The notes below the pieces were generated by a model that made no database searches, was not told the DNA's origin, and was given only the letters and a program-made list of their open reading frames with translations. DNA of 64,000 nucleotides from Diplosphaera chodatii (taxonomy: Eukaryota > Chlorophyta > Trebouxiophyceae > Prasiolales > Stichococcaceae), in the NCBI GenBank assembly GCA_032358165.1, contig JAALGY010000011.1, forward strand, positions 620,001 to 684,000, given 5' to 3'. Shown here in pieces: positions 51,121 to 60,878 of this stretch (position 1 is the stretch's first letter; every line of letters begins with the position of its first letter). Made by a program: the position numbers and the translations under genes.

Positions 51121-54100
51121 TCACTGCTCAGCCGCCTCCCCCGCTATGTCGAATGCCGGGAGCGCCTTCGCGGCAATCGCCCTCAGGCGCGACCAGAGGC
51201 TGGCGCCCGGGTCCGCCCTGCGGTCCTGCTGCACCGTCTCCATGCCACTGGTGACTGTGGCGCGCACCTGGTGGACCGACACGACGAATGATTGGGATTG
51301 GGAATCATAGCCCCGTGCCTTGTATACATATGCCCACCCTGGCACCTTGGCCACCAGGATGTGCATAGTGTCCCCTCCTTCTTTATGCGCCTAGCTGAAG
51401 CAGCATCTTCACTAGCTGCCGGTCATGCAACTTCGCAGTGCACACGGTGCAACGATCGTTTCTACATTTCAGGAACGGTTGGCTCACCTGGGCATACACG
51501 CGCTCGCAAGCGTCGGCGTCTGTGGGGCTCACATCGCTGCAGTCCACCGGCTCAAAGAACCTGCTCAGCAGCAAACATAATTCTGTTATCCACAACACGA
51601 ACAGGACTGGCTCTGAACTGGATGATAATGTCGGCAACTTAAGCAATGCACCCAAATGGCTTTCATTCCAGCCCTGCGGCAGTCTATCTACACTCACACA
51701 TGCCCGCCAGCACTGATGAACATGTTCACCTGAAGTAGACGCGCTGCCGGACGTCTGGGACGGGGACCGGCGTGGGCAGCCAGCTGGTGCCGGGCAGTGT
51801 CGAGAGCGGCAGCACCGTTTCGGCAGGGTCCAGGCTGGGGTCGATGGCCCGCACCGCCTGGCGGGCCAGGGGTCCCAGCACCGGCGTCGCTAGAATCTCA
51901 TCAGTATCCTGCATATTTCAACGGGAATTGTGCGTGTGGGGTGACAGTCCGAGCGTGGACAGCCCCTCGATCGATTGAGGCAGCTAGAGTACATCTCCTG
52001 GCTCGAGCTTTCCAACATCGAAGACACGCGGAACAGAAGCGAGCCCGTACCAGGAGCAGTTTGTAGGCGTCGTCTGCGCCGACGGCTGCAAAGGGCACGA
52101 TGAGGGCGTCGTACTTGGCCGCCAGCCGCACAAAGTCCGGGCGGTCGTCGCGCCAGAACAGCTGGTACTCCTCGCCCCTCCGCTTCAGCACCTGCAGGGT
52201 TTTGTCAGGAGTCATGAAAAGTGTTAAAACAGGTCCTATGGTTACCACACCCCGCGTGTGGCTGCCGAGATTGTCGAAGCCACCACACCGTCGCTGAGGA
52301 TATGTGAGCATGCAGCTTGTCCCGGATGAAAGCCTGGGTGCAGCTGTCACATACACTCTACGCCAGCAGATGCCGAGATTGCTGAACACCACCAGCAGCA
52401 ATGCTGTTTGTACATAGGAGGCAGCATCTGAAAGGAGCAAGACGGTGGCACACATGCTTGCTGATGCAGCGGCTGAATCGTGAGTGCAGGTTGACAACAG
52501 GTCAGCCCTGGCCCAGCGGGGCGCACCTCGCGGCCGCCGCCGGGGAACAGCAGCACCGCCTGCCGCTCCCGCAGCAGCTTGGCGGCGGTGAAGGGCCCCG
52601 CCTTCACGGCGCCAAACCGCTCGAACACCGCGCCCACTGGGCCCAGCCTGCAAGCGGGGTACCAATGGTCAACGTGCTGCTGTTATACTGCCGACTAGTG
52701 CATAGTTTGAGAAGCAGTCAGTTGGTGGGTCTACAACTGTGGGCTGCAGGTCGATGTTGTGGACGCACCAGTGGCGGGGGTCGGCCAGGCCTCGGACCGT
52801 AATGCCCCGCACATAGAGCTCGATGATCTGCGGCATGACAGGCGAGAGGGCTGGACACCACTGTGCAGCAGCAGCAACTCGCCAAGGACGAAGCTCGCGG
52901 GCAGTCCTCCAGCGGCAGTTTTGGAGAAATCAGTGGCATAGTGCGGTGATCAGGAACAGCATCCTGACAGTTGCGCTTCAGCAGTTGTCCAGTCCCAGCA
53001 GACAGCAACAAGGCGGTTAGGCTCAGCAGGGGCCCGCACCAGCAGCGGCAGGTCGTACAGCCCGAAGCGCGTGTGGTTGCCGACAAACAGCAGCGGGCGG
53101 GCGCCGGCCTGCAGCGGGTCCGGCAGGTGCCGCGCCCCCAACACCTTTGGAGACACCTGGGTGGAAAAGAGGCCCTTGTCACGGTGACATGTATCCCTCA
53201 TCATGTGGGTCTGAGGCATTGATGCTCGGACGAGATCTGGTAACATGGGCGGGTATGAGCATGAAAGGGCTTGAGGCGCAATGTTACCAGTGCACGCCAG
53301 GCAGCCAGCCCCATGATACCATCCTCCAGCTCGTTGTTCGGCTGCCCCCATGCCGGCAGCGTCTCTGCCACGACACATGCAAAGTCACACCCGGCAAACT
53401 GCAGTTGCAAGCCATACCAGATGGCGAAGCTGCGCGTGAACGGAAGGTGCTGCCCACAAGAAATGCGGATGCGAGTTGCGTGCAACCAGCTTGGCCAGCT
53501 ACCGCCTTTCAGGTGGACTGAGTGCAAAAGGCTTGCCAACGGGGCAGGCTGGCAACATAATCAGACCAGCATGCCCGCTGCTGCAGCCCACCTTTGCTGT
53601 GCGGGGCTGAGCCTGTTGCGCTGTCCGTGGTGTCTGCCCCATTGCTGTACAGGCCTGTACCCTCCTGCGCTGACGCCCTGCCGACGCTGCCGTCGCCAGC
53701 TGCAAAGCCCGCTGTCAGGCTGCTGCGGCTGAACCCATTCTGCGCTGCTCCTGAGCTGCCATTGGACCGTGCCGACGGCGTGCTGCTGTCAGCGCTGCTG
53801 CCCTTCGTGCCGCTGCTGGGAGTACTGCCATTGCTGGAGCTGCTGGCTGCTGCGGCCTGTTGCGCTGCCGCCAGCGGAGGCAGCTGTGCCTCTGCCCACT
53901 CGGCTGGAACCTGCAGCAGCAGCAGCAGCAGCAACATTTATCTCATTATGCTGTGCCAAGCGCTGGATGTGAAGCTTTGCGTGATGTCCATGTATGCATG
54001 CAGTGCAAGCGCTCAGGTACAAGAGCCCGGGCAGGGCAGGGTTGTGAACCACTTGATCATGTCTGCAATGTTCCTACTGAAATGCATGTGGCAATCATGG

Positions 54101-56922
54101 TTGAGATGACTCTGAGTACCTGCTCCGGTGCATCTGGCGACCAGGCGCTGTCGCTCCAGGGCTGCCCCTGGCGCACCGCCATGCGGCTGATGGAGTCACC
54201 CGATGCGTTGCGGCCCCACACACGGGGCACCCCGCCGTCGGCCAGCGACAGCGCCGATACCGAAGGGTCATTGCTGCAAGCACCAGGGGCAGCATGTTTG
54301 CCTGCACACTGCACCGCCGGGGTGGCCTGCGCTCTGCCGGCCTCTTTGGCTCAACACACTGCACCTAAAGCCTACTGTGTCAGGGGCTCCATCCTCACCT
54401 GTCTGCTGCAGAAGTTGCAGATGATGCCGCCGCCCGCTGCGGGTCAGGCACCGGCTGCGCCGCCGTCGCAGCACCCGAGCCATTTGACGCCGCCGGAGCC
54501 GCCGCCCTGGTGGTCGCTGCAGGACCCACGCTGCCGTTGCCCGCAGACGTGGTGCTGCCAGCTGCCGATGCCGCCGCCGCCGCACGCTTCTGCGGCAGGA
54601 AGCCGGCACGGGCCATGATGGCCGCCAGGGCAACGCCCTCTTCCAGCAGTGCGGTGTGCCCGCTGTCGGGCAGCGTCACGCGCCGCGCATCCGGCAGCAT
54701 GGACGCCAGGCGCGCCGCCTCTGCCATCGACGGCAGCAGTCGATCCGCTGCGGACGCAACCAGTAGCGTCGGCGCCCTGCAGATGTGGGCGGCATGATCG
54801 CTTCGCACCCTCTGTTGTACACAGCCTCCAGTGATCCCTCGCATTTTGTTGTGCATGGGGGCTCGAAAGGATGCTTGTTCCCTGAACAAACTACACACAA
54901 CCCAAATACACACCATGCACAGTGCAGCGTACGGCAAAAGCGCAGAGGCAGCCTGCGCTTGCCCATGCTGCAGCGCACCTGATGCCCGCAAGCTGTGCGT
55001 CCGGCAGGCCGCCGCTGCGCAGCAGGTTGAGGCGCCAGGCGGCGGTGGCGGACGGCATGTACCGCACCCCGCTGCTCACCTCCGATGCCAGCTGCTGCGC
55101 CGCCGCCGGCGAGCTGCTGTCGGCTGCCGCGTCCTGCGGTGCCACGCGAGCCACGGTGTTGGCTGACTGCTGGAGTGCGAAATGCTTCAGCTCCGCATCC
55201 ATCCTCTGGCAGGTCCGCCTACCAAACAACCTGCACCCAGTACATGCTTGGCAACAGATGCACATGCAGCAACAAGTAATGTGTGGATATGGAAAAGCCT
55301 GGGAGACAGGCACCTGGCAAGGGGACGCGCACCTGGAAGGAGGCGGGGGCGCTCATGAGCATCATCGACCGCACGGCCTGCGCGGTGACGGGCGCCACCC
55401 GCTCCCGGTCCACCATGAAGGGTATCAGCACCGCCTGCGCCGTCTGCGGCGCCACAAGGCAGACTCGTGAGCAGGGCGGGTTTGGCACAGCAACATTGCG
55501 GCTCCTTGTTGAGTCCTTATCTGAACAGGACGTGGTGTCAAAGCCTTTTGTGCTTTTGCATGTACTGCAAGGCATGCGCGCCAGCAGGCAAACTGCCGGT
55601 AAGGCGGTACTGAGCATTGCAAATGCTGCCTCGGCCTTGGAAATGCTGCTGCCCCCCTCGCACATCCACTGCTGGTGAAGGGTTGCAGGATTGTACAGCG
55701 GTCACAAGCTGTGGATGCACAGCTCGGCGGAGGGCCGCACCTCGTACAGCGGCTTGGGGAAGACGGACAGCAGCCCGGTGGCCGCGACGAGGCTGCTGAC
55801 GCCGAACAGCGACTGCCCGAAGCACGTCGCCGGGTTCACCAGCACCAGGCGGGCCACCAGCTCCGGGGCGGCGGACGCCAGCCGCAGCGCCAGACACCCG
55901 CCGAAGGACTCGCCCACCAGCGTCACCTGCGGGGGTGTGACACACGAATGTTCAGAGCCGAACGCACCCCACATCACCCCTTGAACGACAGCAGCAGTGG
56001 CATGCGGCTGCTGCAGGTTGAGCGCAGCATGGTCCTGATGAGAAGAACGGCAGTGGGTCAGCTGCCAGCTCTGCTGGTGAAATCATCCACTGCAGATAGT
56101 AGAGCATGCCGCCAAAGCAGGCTCGGCATGCTCCCATGCATATGACACCCAAATGCTGTACGTTATTTTGTTTGACAATCAGTCAGGCAGCCAGCACAAC
56201 ATCAGTAGCGCACTTGCTTGTGAGGTGACACGGCAAGCAGGTCCCGCACGAGGCCGATCGCCTGAGCCGTGAGCTCTGGCCATGACGATCGGTTGGCCAG
56301 TGGCACGTACAGACACCGCACGTCAAAGCCCGCGGCTGCGAGGCCGGGCAGCTGCGGCGAGATCGCCTGAGCATGACCAGCACACGGAGCCTAATCAGAA
56401 TGTGGACGATACAGCAGCGAAGTATGCTTTCTGGGATGCTGCAAATGAACATCCAATGCAGTCGATGTGTGAACACATACTTGACATTGAGACATTCATG
56501 CGCAGTGCTTGCATCGTTCTCTTTTCGCATCACCTGGCCTGTGCCATCAGTACCAGAGAAGTAGACAAGCGTCGCCGCAGCAGCTGGCGCGTCCGGCACC
56601 CGGGCGTGCAGCAGCCGAAGCTGCAGAAGCAGATGGCTGTGTAAGCGCTTCAGATACATATATACGAGCCGTGATCCTGTCCAGTATTGCACCTGTGGTG
56701 ACACGCATCAGCACAATGCCGCACCCGATCTGTGGCAATGCTGCCAGCCGCTGCAGTGACTGTGAAGCGTGCTGCCCGGCATCTGGCAGCCTTTGACGGC
56801 TTCAGATGCCTTCCGCGATGTCTTTGCCCGCTGGCAATCGGGCTAGCGGTGCTGGGTGCAGCATGTAGCAGTTGAGCTGGGCTCTGGTGGGGCAATACTT
56901 TGTTGGATTTCATGAGCATCAC
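51121..56922 (-). CDS. PES: Phytyl ester synthase-like hydrolase-acyltransferase, plastid
   Basis: Exons, 5' to 3': 56693-56922, 56534-56636, 56214-56366, 55741-55926, 55333-55443, 54979-55205, 54399-54776, 54120-54273, 53592-53910, a poorly resolved stretch between 53591 and 53156, then 53040-53156, 52769-52827, 52527-52647, 52051-52191, 51730-51908, 51488-51560 and 51121-51267. An Arg/Ala-rich amino end resembles a transit peptide. The alpha/beta-hydrolase part has YFSGTDGTGQ, the nucleophile elbow VGESFGG (Ser about residue 169), Asp in VASAADRLLP and His in PDSGHTALL. The acyltransferase part has FVGNHTRFG, VRGLADPRHW, LLFPGGGRE and LFWRDDRPDFVRLA. This pairing defines the plant esterase/lipase/thioesterase group that makes phytyl and acyl esters in plastoglobules. 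A long Ser/Ala/Gly linker (about 54400-54650 and 53600-53900) separates the domains. One or more exons in 53157-53591 could not be fixed by phase. Confidence 0.85.
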
Positions 56923-57171
56923 TGATCAGCTGGCAAACAACCGAAGTGTCAATCTGCCTATGCATGCACAAAGTATGTGAGGCTGGAGACGTAGAGCGGC
57001 AAGTTGCCTGTTACCATTTTTTGACTTGCATGGCTCGCAGGCCATCGTCGTCAATCTGGAAGGTGCCGCCCTATAGCAGTTCGGCTGTTGGAAGCACTCG
57101 CTAGCAACACCCTACGTTCTCCGCTGGCAGAAAGCTATAAAGGCGGTTTGCGCCGCTCTGGACGGGCAGCA
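56923..57171. promoter_or_regulatory. Short divergent promoter region
   Basis: Only 249 bp separate the start codons of the minus-strand acyltransferase gene and the plus-strand TFIIA gene, so both promoters must lie here. Confidence 0.6.
57136..57142 (+). promoter_or_regulatory. TATA box of TFIIA gene
   Basis: TATAAAG lies 36 bp upstream of the chosen ATG at 57172. Transcription would start very close to that ATG, giving a very short leader; this argues against the in-frame ATG at 57088, which lies upstream of the box. Confidence 0.5.
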
Positions 57172-58817
57172 ATGTCCAGTACTCCGCTGCGGGGCGTGGC
57201 CGGGGCGTATCGCCACATCATCGATGACGTAGTGACCCGCGTGCGGACAGACTTCGTGCAGGAGGGAGTTGACGAGTGCGTTCCCCGGCTCAGCCCTGCC
57301 ACCACCTGTGCATGCAGTTTGCATGTTTTGTATGCCTACTGACGGCGGTCACTGCAGAAGTCAGGGGTCCTGGGCTTGCTACTTGGTAGCAGATCGCCCC
57401 TGATGTGCATGCTCAGCAATGCTGCAATCCTGCACAGGGCTGTGCTCGACGAGCTACGTGAGCTCTGGGAGTCGAAGCTCGAGGACAGCGGCGCCATCGC
57501 GGCGCCGCCTCCAGCGCCGTGAGTGCCCGTGCACATGTTGACCGCTGGGGGCCCACTTGGACCTGTAGGACTCGGCATCCACTCATTGAACAATATCAGA
57601 CAGCAAGCGTCCGTTATCATCCACTTGTGGTCCGTCGTGTCAACTGCAGGGTACAGCAGCCGGGCCCAGCGCCGCAGTATTTCCAGCCTGCGCATGCCCC
57701 GGCCTACCACCCAGTGCGCCTACTCCCAACCTACGTTGCTTCGTGCCTGCCTGCCCAAGTGACCGTCCTTCCGCTGTCACATTGCCAAGCGGGATGTCAC
57801 TTTGCCCTCTTTACTGCTCTGCAGGCTGCTCCAGCTGCGCCTGCGTTGAACCTGTCGACATTCGGCAAGCCCGAGCAGTTTCTGCAGCCAACAGGCTTCC
57901 AGCATCGACCAGCGGTGCAGCAGCCGTTGCAGCAGCCAGTGGCCAGCGCGTACACTGCTGTAGCTGCGGCATTACCAGGTCAGACCGTCGGCGTAGGCGC
58001 AGGCGGCTATAATGTCGCTGCAGCATCGCCAGCTGGCACCGTGCCCGCCGCAGCTGCACCAGGGGCCTATGCAGCGCAGCTGCAAGCACGCCATCTCGCA
58101 GCAGCCACAGCTCCAGGAGGGTATGCACTGCCAGGAGCCGCGGGTGCACAGCAGGTGCGCCTCCCACAGCAGCAGTACTTGCCCCCACAGCAGCCGCAGC
58201 ATGCCCAGCAGCAATTTGCACCGCAGATGGCGGCAGCGCCGGTCCAGCCAGTCCAGCAGCAGTATAGTGCAGCTGCGATACAGCAACAACAGCAGTATGT
58301 TGCTGCCGTGAGGCCACCAGCACAGCCGCAACAGCCAGCTCAGCAACCTCAGTTTCAGCAGCAGCAGCAGCAGCAGCAGTCAGTGTTACAGCCAGCTGCT
58401 GGCGCCCTGGACACCAGAAAGCGGCCCTTTGAAGGGCCTGACCAGGGTGGTCCCCTCAGCAAGCAGCAATACCAGCAGGTCAATGGCGCGGCAGCTAACC
58501 CTGCCACTGCCGCCGCCGCCACAATCCCTCAGCGGGACGGCAATGATGATGATGAAGCCGATCCGGCAGGCGGTGCTGGGGGCGATGATGCATTTGCGGG
58601 CAGCGATGAGGGCGAAGACCCGCTGGCTGGCCTGTCTTCAGACGAGGATGCTGATGGCGAGGACATCGCAAACGTCGTGCTGGCGCAGTTCGAGAAGGTG
58701 TCACGCACCAAGACGCGGGTGGGCACCAAGTGGAAGTGCCAGCTGAAGAATGGCATCATGCACCTCAATGGCCGGGACGTCATCTTCCACAAGGGCAACG
58801 GCGAGATGCAATTCTGA
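57172..58817 (+). CDS. TFIIA-L: Transcription factor IIA large (alpha/beta) subunit (413 aa)
   Basis: Exons 57172-57275, 57438-57518, 57650-57713 and 57825-58817 join in phase to 413 residues. The amino-terminal helical domain is clear (AYRHIIDDVVTRVRTDFVQE, then VLDELRELWESKL, about residues 12-50). A long Gln/Ala/Pro-rich middle includes eight consecutive Gln. An acidic stretch (DDDEADP, DEGEDP, SSDEDADGED) leads into the carboxyl-terminal beta-barrel domain (about 361-413), with FEKVSRTKTRVGTKWKCQLK and the terminal HKGNGEMQF. The protein acts in the nucleus, where TFIIA steadies TBP on the TATA box for RNA polymerase II. The third intron (57714-57824, 111 bp) has no stop and is a multiple of three, so retention would add 37 residues. 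Confidence 0.96.
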
Positions 58818-59117
58818 TAGCATGCTGTACATTGTTTGAACGCAGAAAGCAAGTCCTTCATGTATCTCGGAACAGGCCACGAGAGGATCGCTGTAGGTAT
58901 GAGCACGCACAGAGGTGCACGCTCAAATGCAGAGTGTATTGGCAGAATCTGACTTGCACTAAACCGCGTGCTTACCAGTTGGCAGCAGTAGCCATGCATG
59001 CCATTTGCCATTGTAAGAAAGTGTCGTTTTTGCACCTAAACACTTGCGCACATCACCGACTGCGATGTAGCACGAGCTGCTAGCAGCAACAACGCCTGCC
59101 TCCCTGTGTCAGCCCTC
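58818..59117. other. Convergent 3' region of TFIIA and Tic22 genes
   Basis: It holds both 3' untranslated regions; nothing coding was recognised. Confidence 0.6.
59012..59016 (+). terminator. TGTAA poly(A)-type signal for TFIIA gene
   Basis: TGTAA, the usual green-algal polyadenylation signal, occurs about 195 bp after the TFIIA stop, in TTGTAAGAAA. Confidence 0.4.
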
Positions 59118-60326
59118 TCACTCCTTGCGCTTTCCCCAGCCCTTGCCCTGGGGTGCCGGCTCGGCAGGCGGCTGCGGCTGTGTCAGCGCGCCCGCCGGCA
59201 CAAACATGACCTCCCCCCACTCCTCCTTGTCGTCGTTCTCCATCCTCACCAGGACCTCCTCCAGGCTGCCCACTTCCACGCGCGGCTTGCCCTTGGCCGG
59301 CGTGCCATCCGCCGCCGCCGCCCCCGCCTCCTGCTGGTCAGCCTGCAGCCGCTTGGTGTACTTGTCCACGCGGTCAGCGGCTGCATCCACCCGCGTCTGC
59401 ACCGCCTGCTTGGCATCGCCGCTCGCCGCGTCCAGCTCAAGGCGTGCGGCCTCTAGCTCCTGCTGCGCACGCGTCGCCTTCACTGCGTTGGCCTCCTGCT
59501 CTATTGCCTGCCGCTGGCCATCTGCGTTGGCGAGCGCCACGTCCAGATCGGCTTTGCTCAGGAACAGCGGCGTGTACCGCGCTTTGCCTGTCTTCACCGT
59601 CAGGCCCTCTGCCTGAAAGACTGGCACCCCTGTGAAACCCTCGGCTTCTACACCCGCCTCCTGGTACAGCTTGACGGCTGCGTCCACTTGCGAGGGGTCG
59701 GGCATGAAGCGGAAGATGACGCCCTGCATGCCGGTCTCCGCTCGCGGCGCGGTGGCGAACTGGTACACCGCGTCCATGCCGACCTGCGTCACAGACGACT
59801 CCCGCCCCAGCTTCGGGTTCTCCTGCTTCACCTTCTCGATGAGGCTCTCTGCGTCCTGCCTGTTGAAGAAGAACAGCCCGATGTTCCGCTTCTGGCTGTC
59901 CTCCGCTGCTCCAGCTACAAGCACAAACTCCTCGCGCTTGTTGATGACCGCGTACACTGGCACGCCCGACAGGCGCGCCTTGATGTCCTCGGGATTGTAC
60001 GCCACGTCAAACAGCGGGTTTGGCCGCTGGCCGCTGCTGCTCGCGCTGCACGGGCCGCCGGCCCCAGATAGGGATAGAGCCGCGCAGCCTGGGAGCAAGG
60101 GCTGCACATGCATGCCGTGCACATGCCGTTGCAGCGCCTGGCCCGGCAGCTGCGCGGCATGCGACAGCGCCCGGCCCAGGCCGTCGGCACTGCTCTGCAT
60201 GCGCTGCGCTGTTTGCTGCCAGGCATTGCCCACATCCCGAGCCAGCGCATGCGCCGCTGACTGGATGTGCACCAGCGGGTTGCGGGCAGCGCGGCCGCCG
60301 TCTGCTTCCGGCATCATGCAACACAA
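59118..60326 (-). CDS. TIC22: Tic22-family chloroplast protein import component (402 aa)
   Basis: One uninterrupted exon of 402 codons. The Tic22 core spans about residues 110-270: LSGVPVYAVINKREEFVLVAG, then NIGLFFFNRQDAESLIEKVK, VIFRFMPDPSQV, FTGVPVFQAEGL and YTPLFLSKADLDVAL; it closes with WGEVMFVPAG near residue 380. Tic22 acts in the space between the two plastid envelope membranes, guiding preproteins from the outer to the inner translocon. An acid-poor amphipathic amino end of about 100 residues could serve in targeting. Residues about 271-352 are an extra Ala/Glu/Arg-rich stretch predicted to form a coiled coil, inserted before the last strand. The start could be MCCMMPEADGG or the Met three residues later. 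The gene is divergent from the BRE1/HUB gene. Confidence 0.93.
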   Translation of the reverse strand: MCCMMPEADGGRAARNPLVHIQSAAHALARDVGNAWQQTAQRMQSSADGLGRALSHAAQLPGQALQRHVHGMHVQPLLPGCAALSLSGAGGPCSASSSGQRPNPLFDVAYNPEDIKARLSGVPVYAVINKREEFVLVAGAAEDSQKRNIGLFFFNRQDAESLIEKVKQENPKLGRESSVTQVGMDAVYQFATAPRAETGMQGVIFRFMPDPSQVDAAVKLYQEAGVEAEGFTGVPVFQAEGLTVKTGKARYTPLFLSKADLDVALANADGQRQAIEQEANAVKATRAQQELEAARLELDAASGDAKQAVQTRVDAAADRVDKYTKRLQADQQEAGAAAADGTPAKGKPRVEVGSLEEVLVRMENDDKEEWGEVMFVPAGALTQPQPPAEPAPQGKGWGKRKE

Positions 60327-60878
60327 GATGATAGTGCTTTCAGATCATCATCACACTGGTTTGGGCGGCTTCGCTGGGCAAGTTGCGACACAGCAGCAGG
60401 GAACGGTCTGCTTGTAGTGTCCCGGTGGTCGATTGCAAGGATGGAACCCAAACAGCGCGTCATTCTTTGCTTGCAAGTTTGGTGTGCACGAAAGGATCTG
60501 CTTTCAGCCACAGCGCACCTCCGTTGCCAATTACCGCTCGTGAGCGTGACTTGCAGAGTGACGATTTGGCCAAACTCAGGCAATCGAGCTGTTGCTCCTG
60601 CTGCAACATCAGCAACGCATGTGTGAGTCGTGAAATACCTGCTGCTGGCCATCCAAAGCGGAAGGGGCTGCGCTGGAGGTACGTCATATCTGTCAACTTC
60701 ACTAACCTCAAGTGTCAGTGGCGCAAGCTGGTCACTCACTGCTATGATGCACAAATGCAGCAGTTGCAGGAACGTAGTGATCGCCTTCCTTGTCCTTGAG
60801 GAGCTCACCAATGCAGCTGCTCTGCGTTGGTGAGACACATCACCAGACTGCACACTGCACCGCAATGCATTGACGCCC
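60327..60878. promoter_or_regulatory. Divergent intergenic region, Tic22 and BRE1/HUB genes
   Basis: About 0.55 kb between divergent starts, expected to hold both promoters. No TATA box or gene was recognised. Confidence 0.45.

Noticed and set aside
53917..53935. CAG/CTG trinucleotide run as a functional element
   Set aside because: Short run at an intron-exon edge of the acyltransferase gene; ordinary microsatellite in a GC-rich genome.
57088..57171. Longer TFIIA start at 57088
   Set aside because: In frame, but it lies upstream of the TATA box, and the added residues do not resemble TFIIA, whose conserved region begins right after the later Met.
59632..60417. Plus-strand open frame of 261 codons
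   Set aside because: Antisense to the Tic22 coding exon, whose protein is clearly recognisable.
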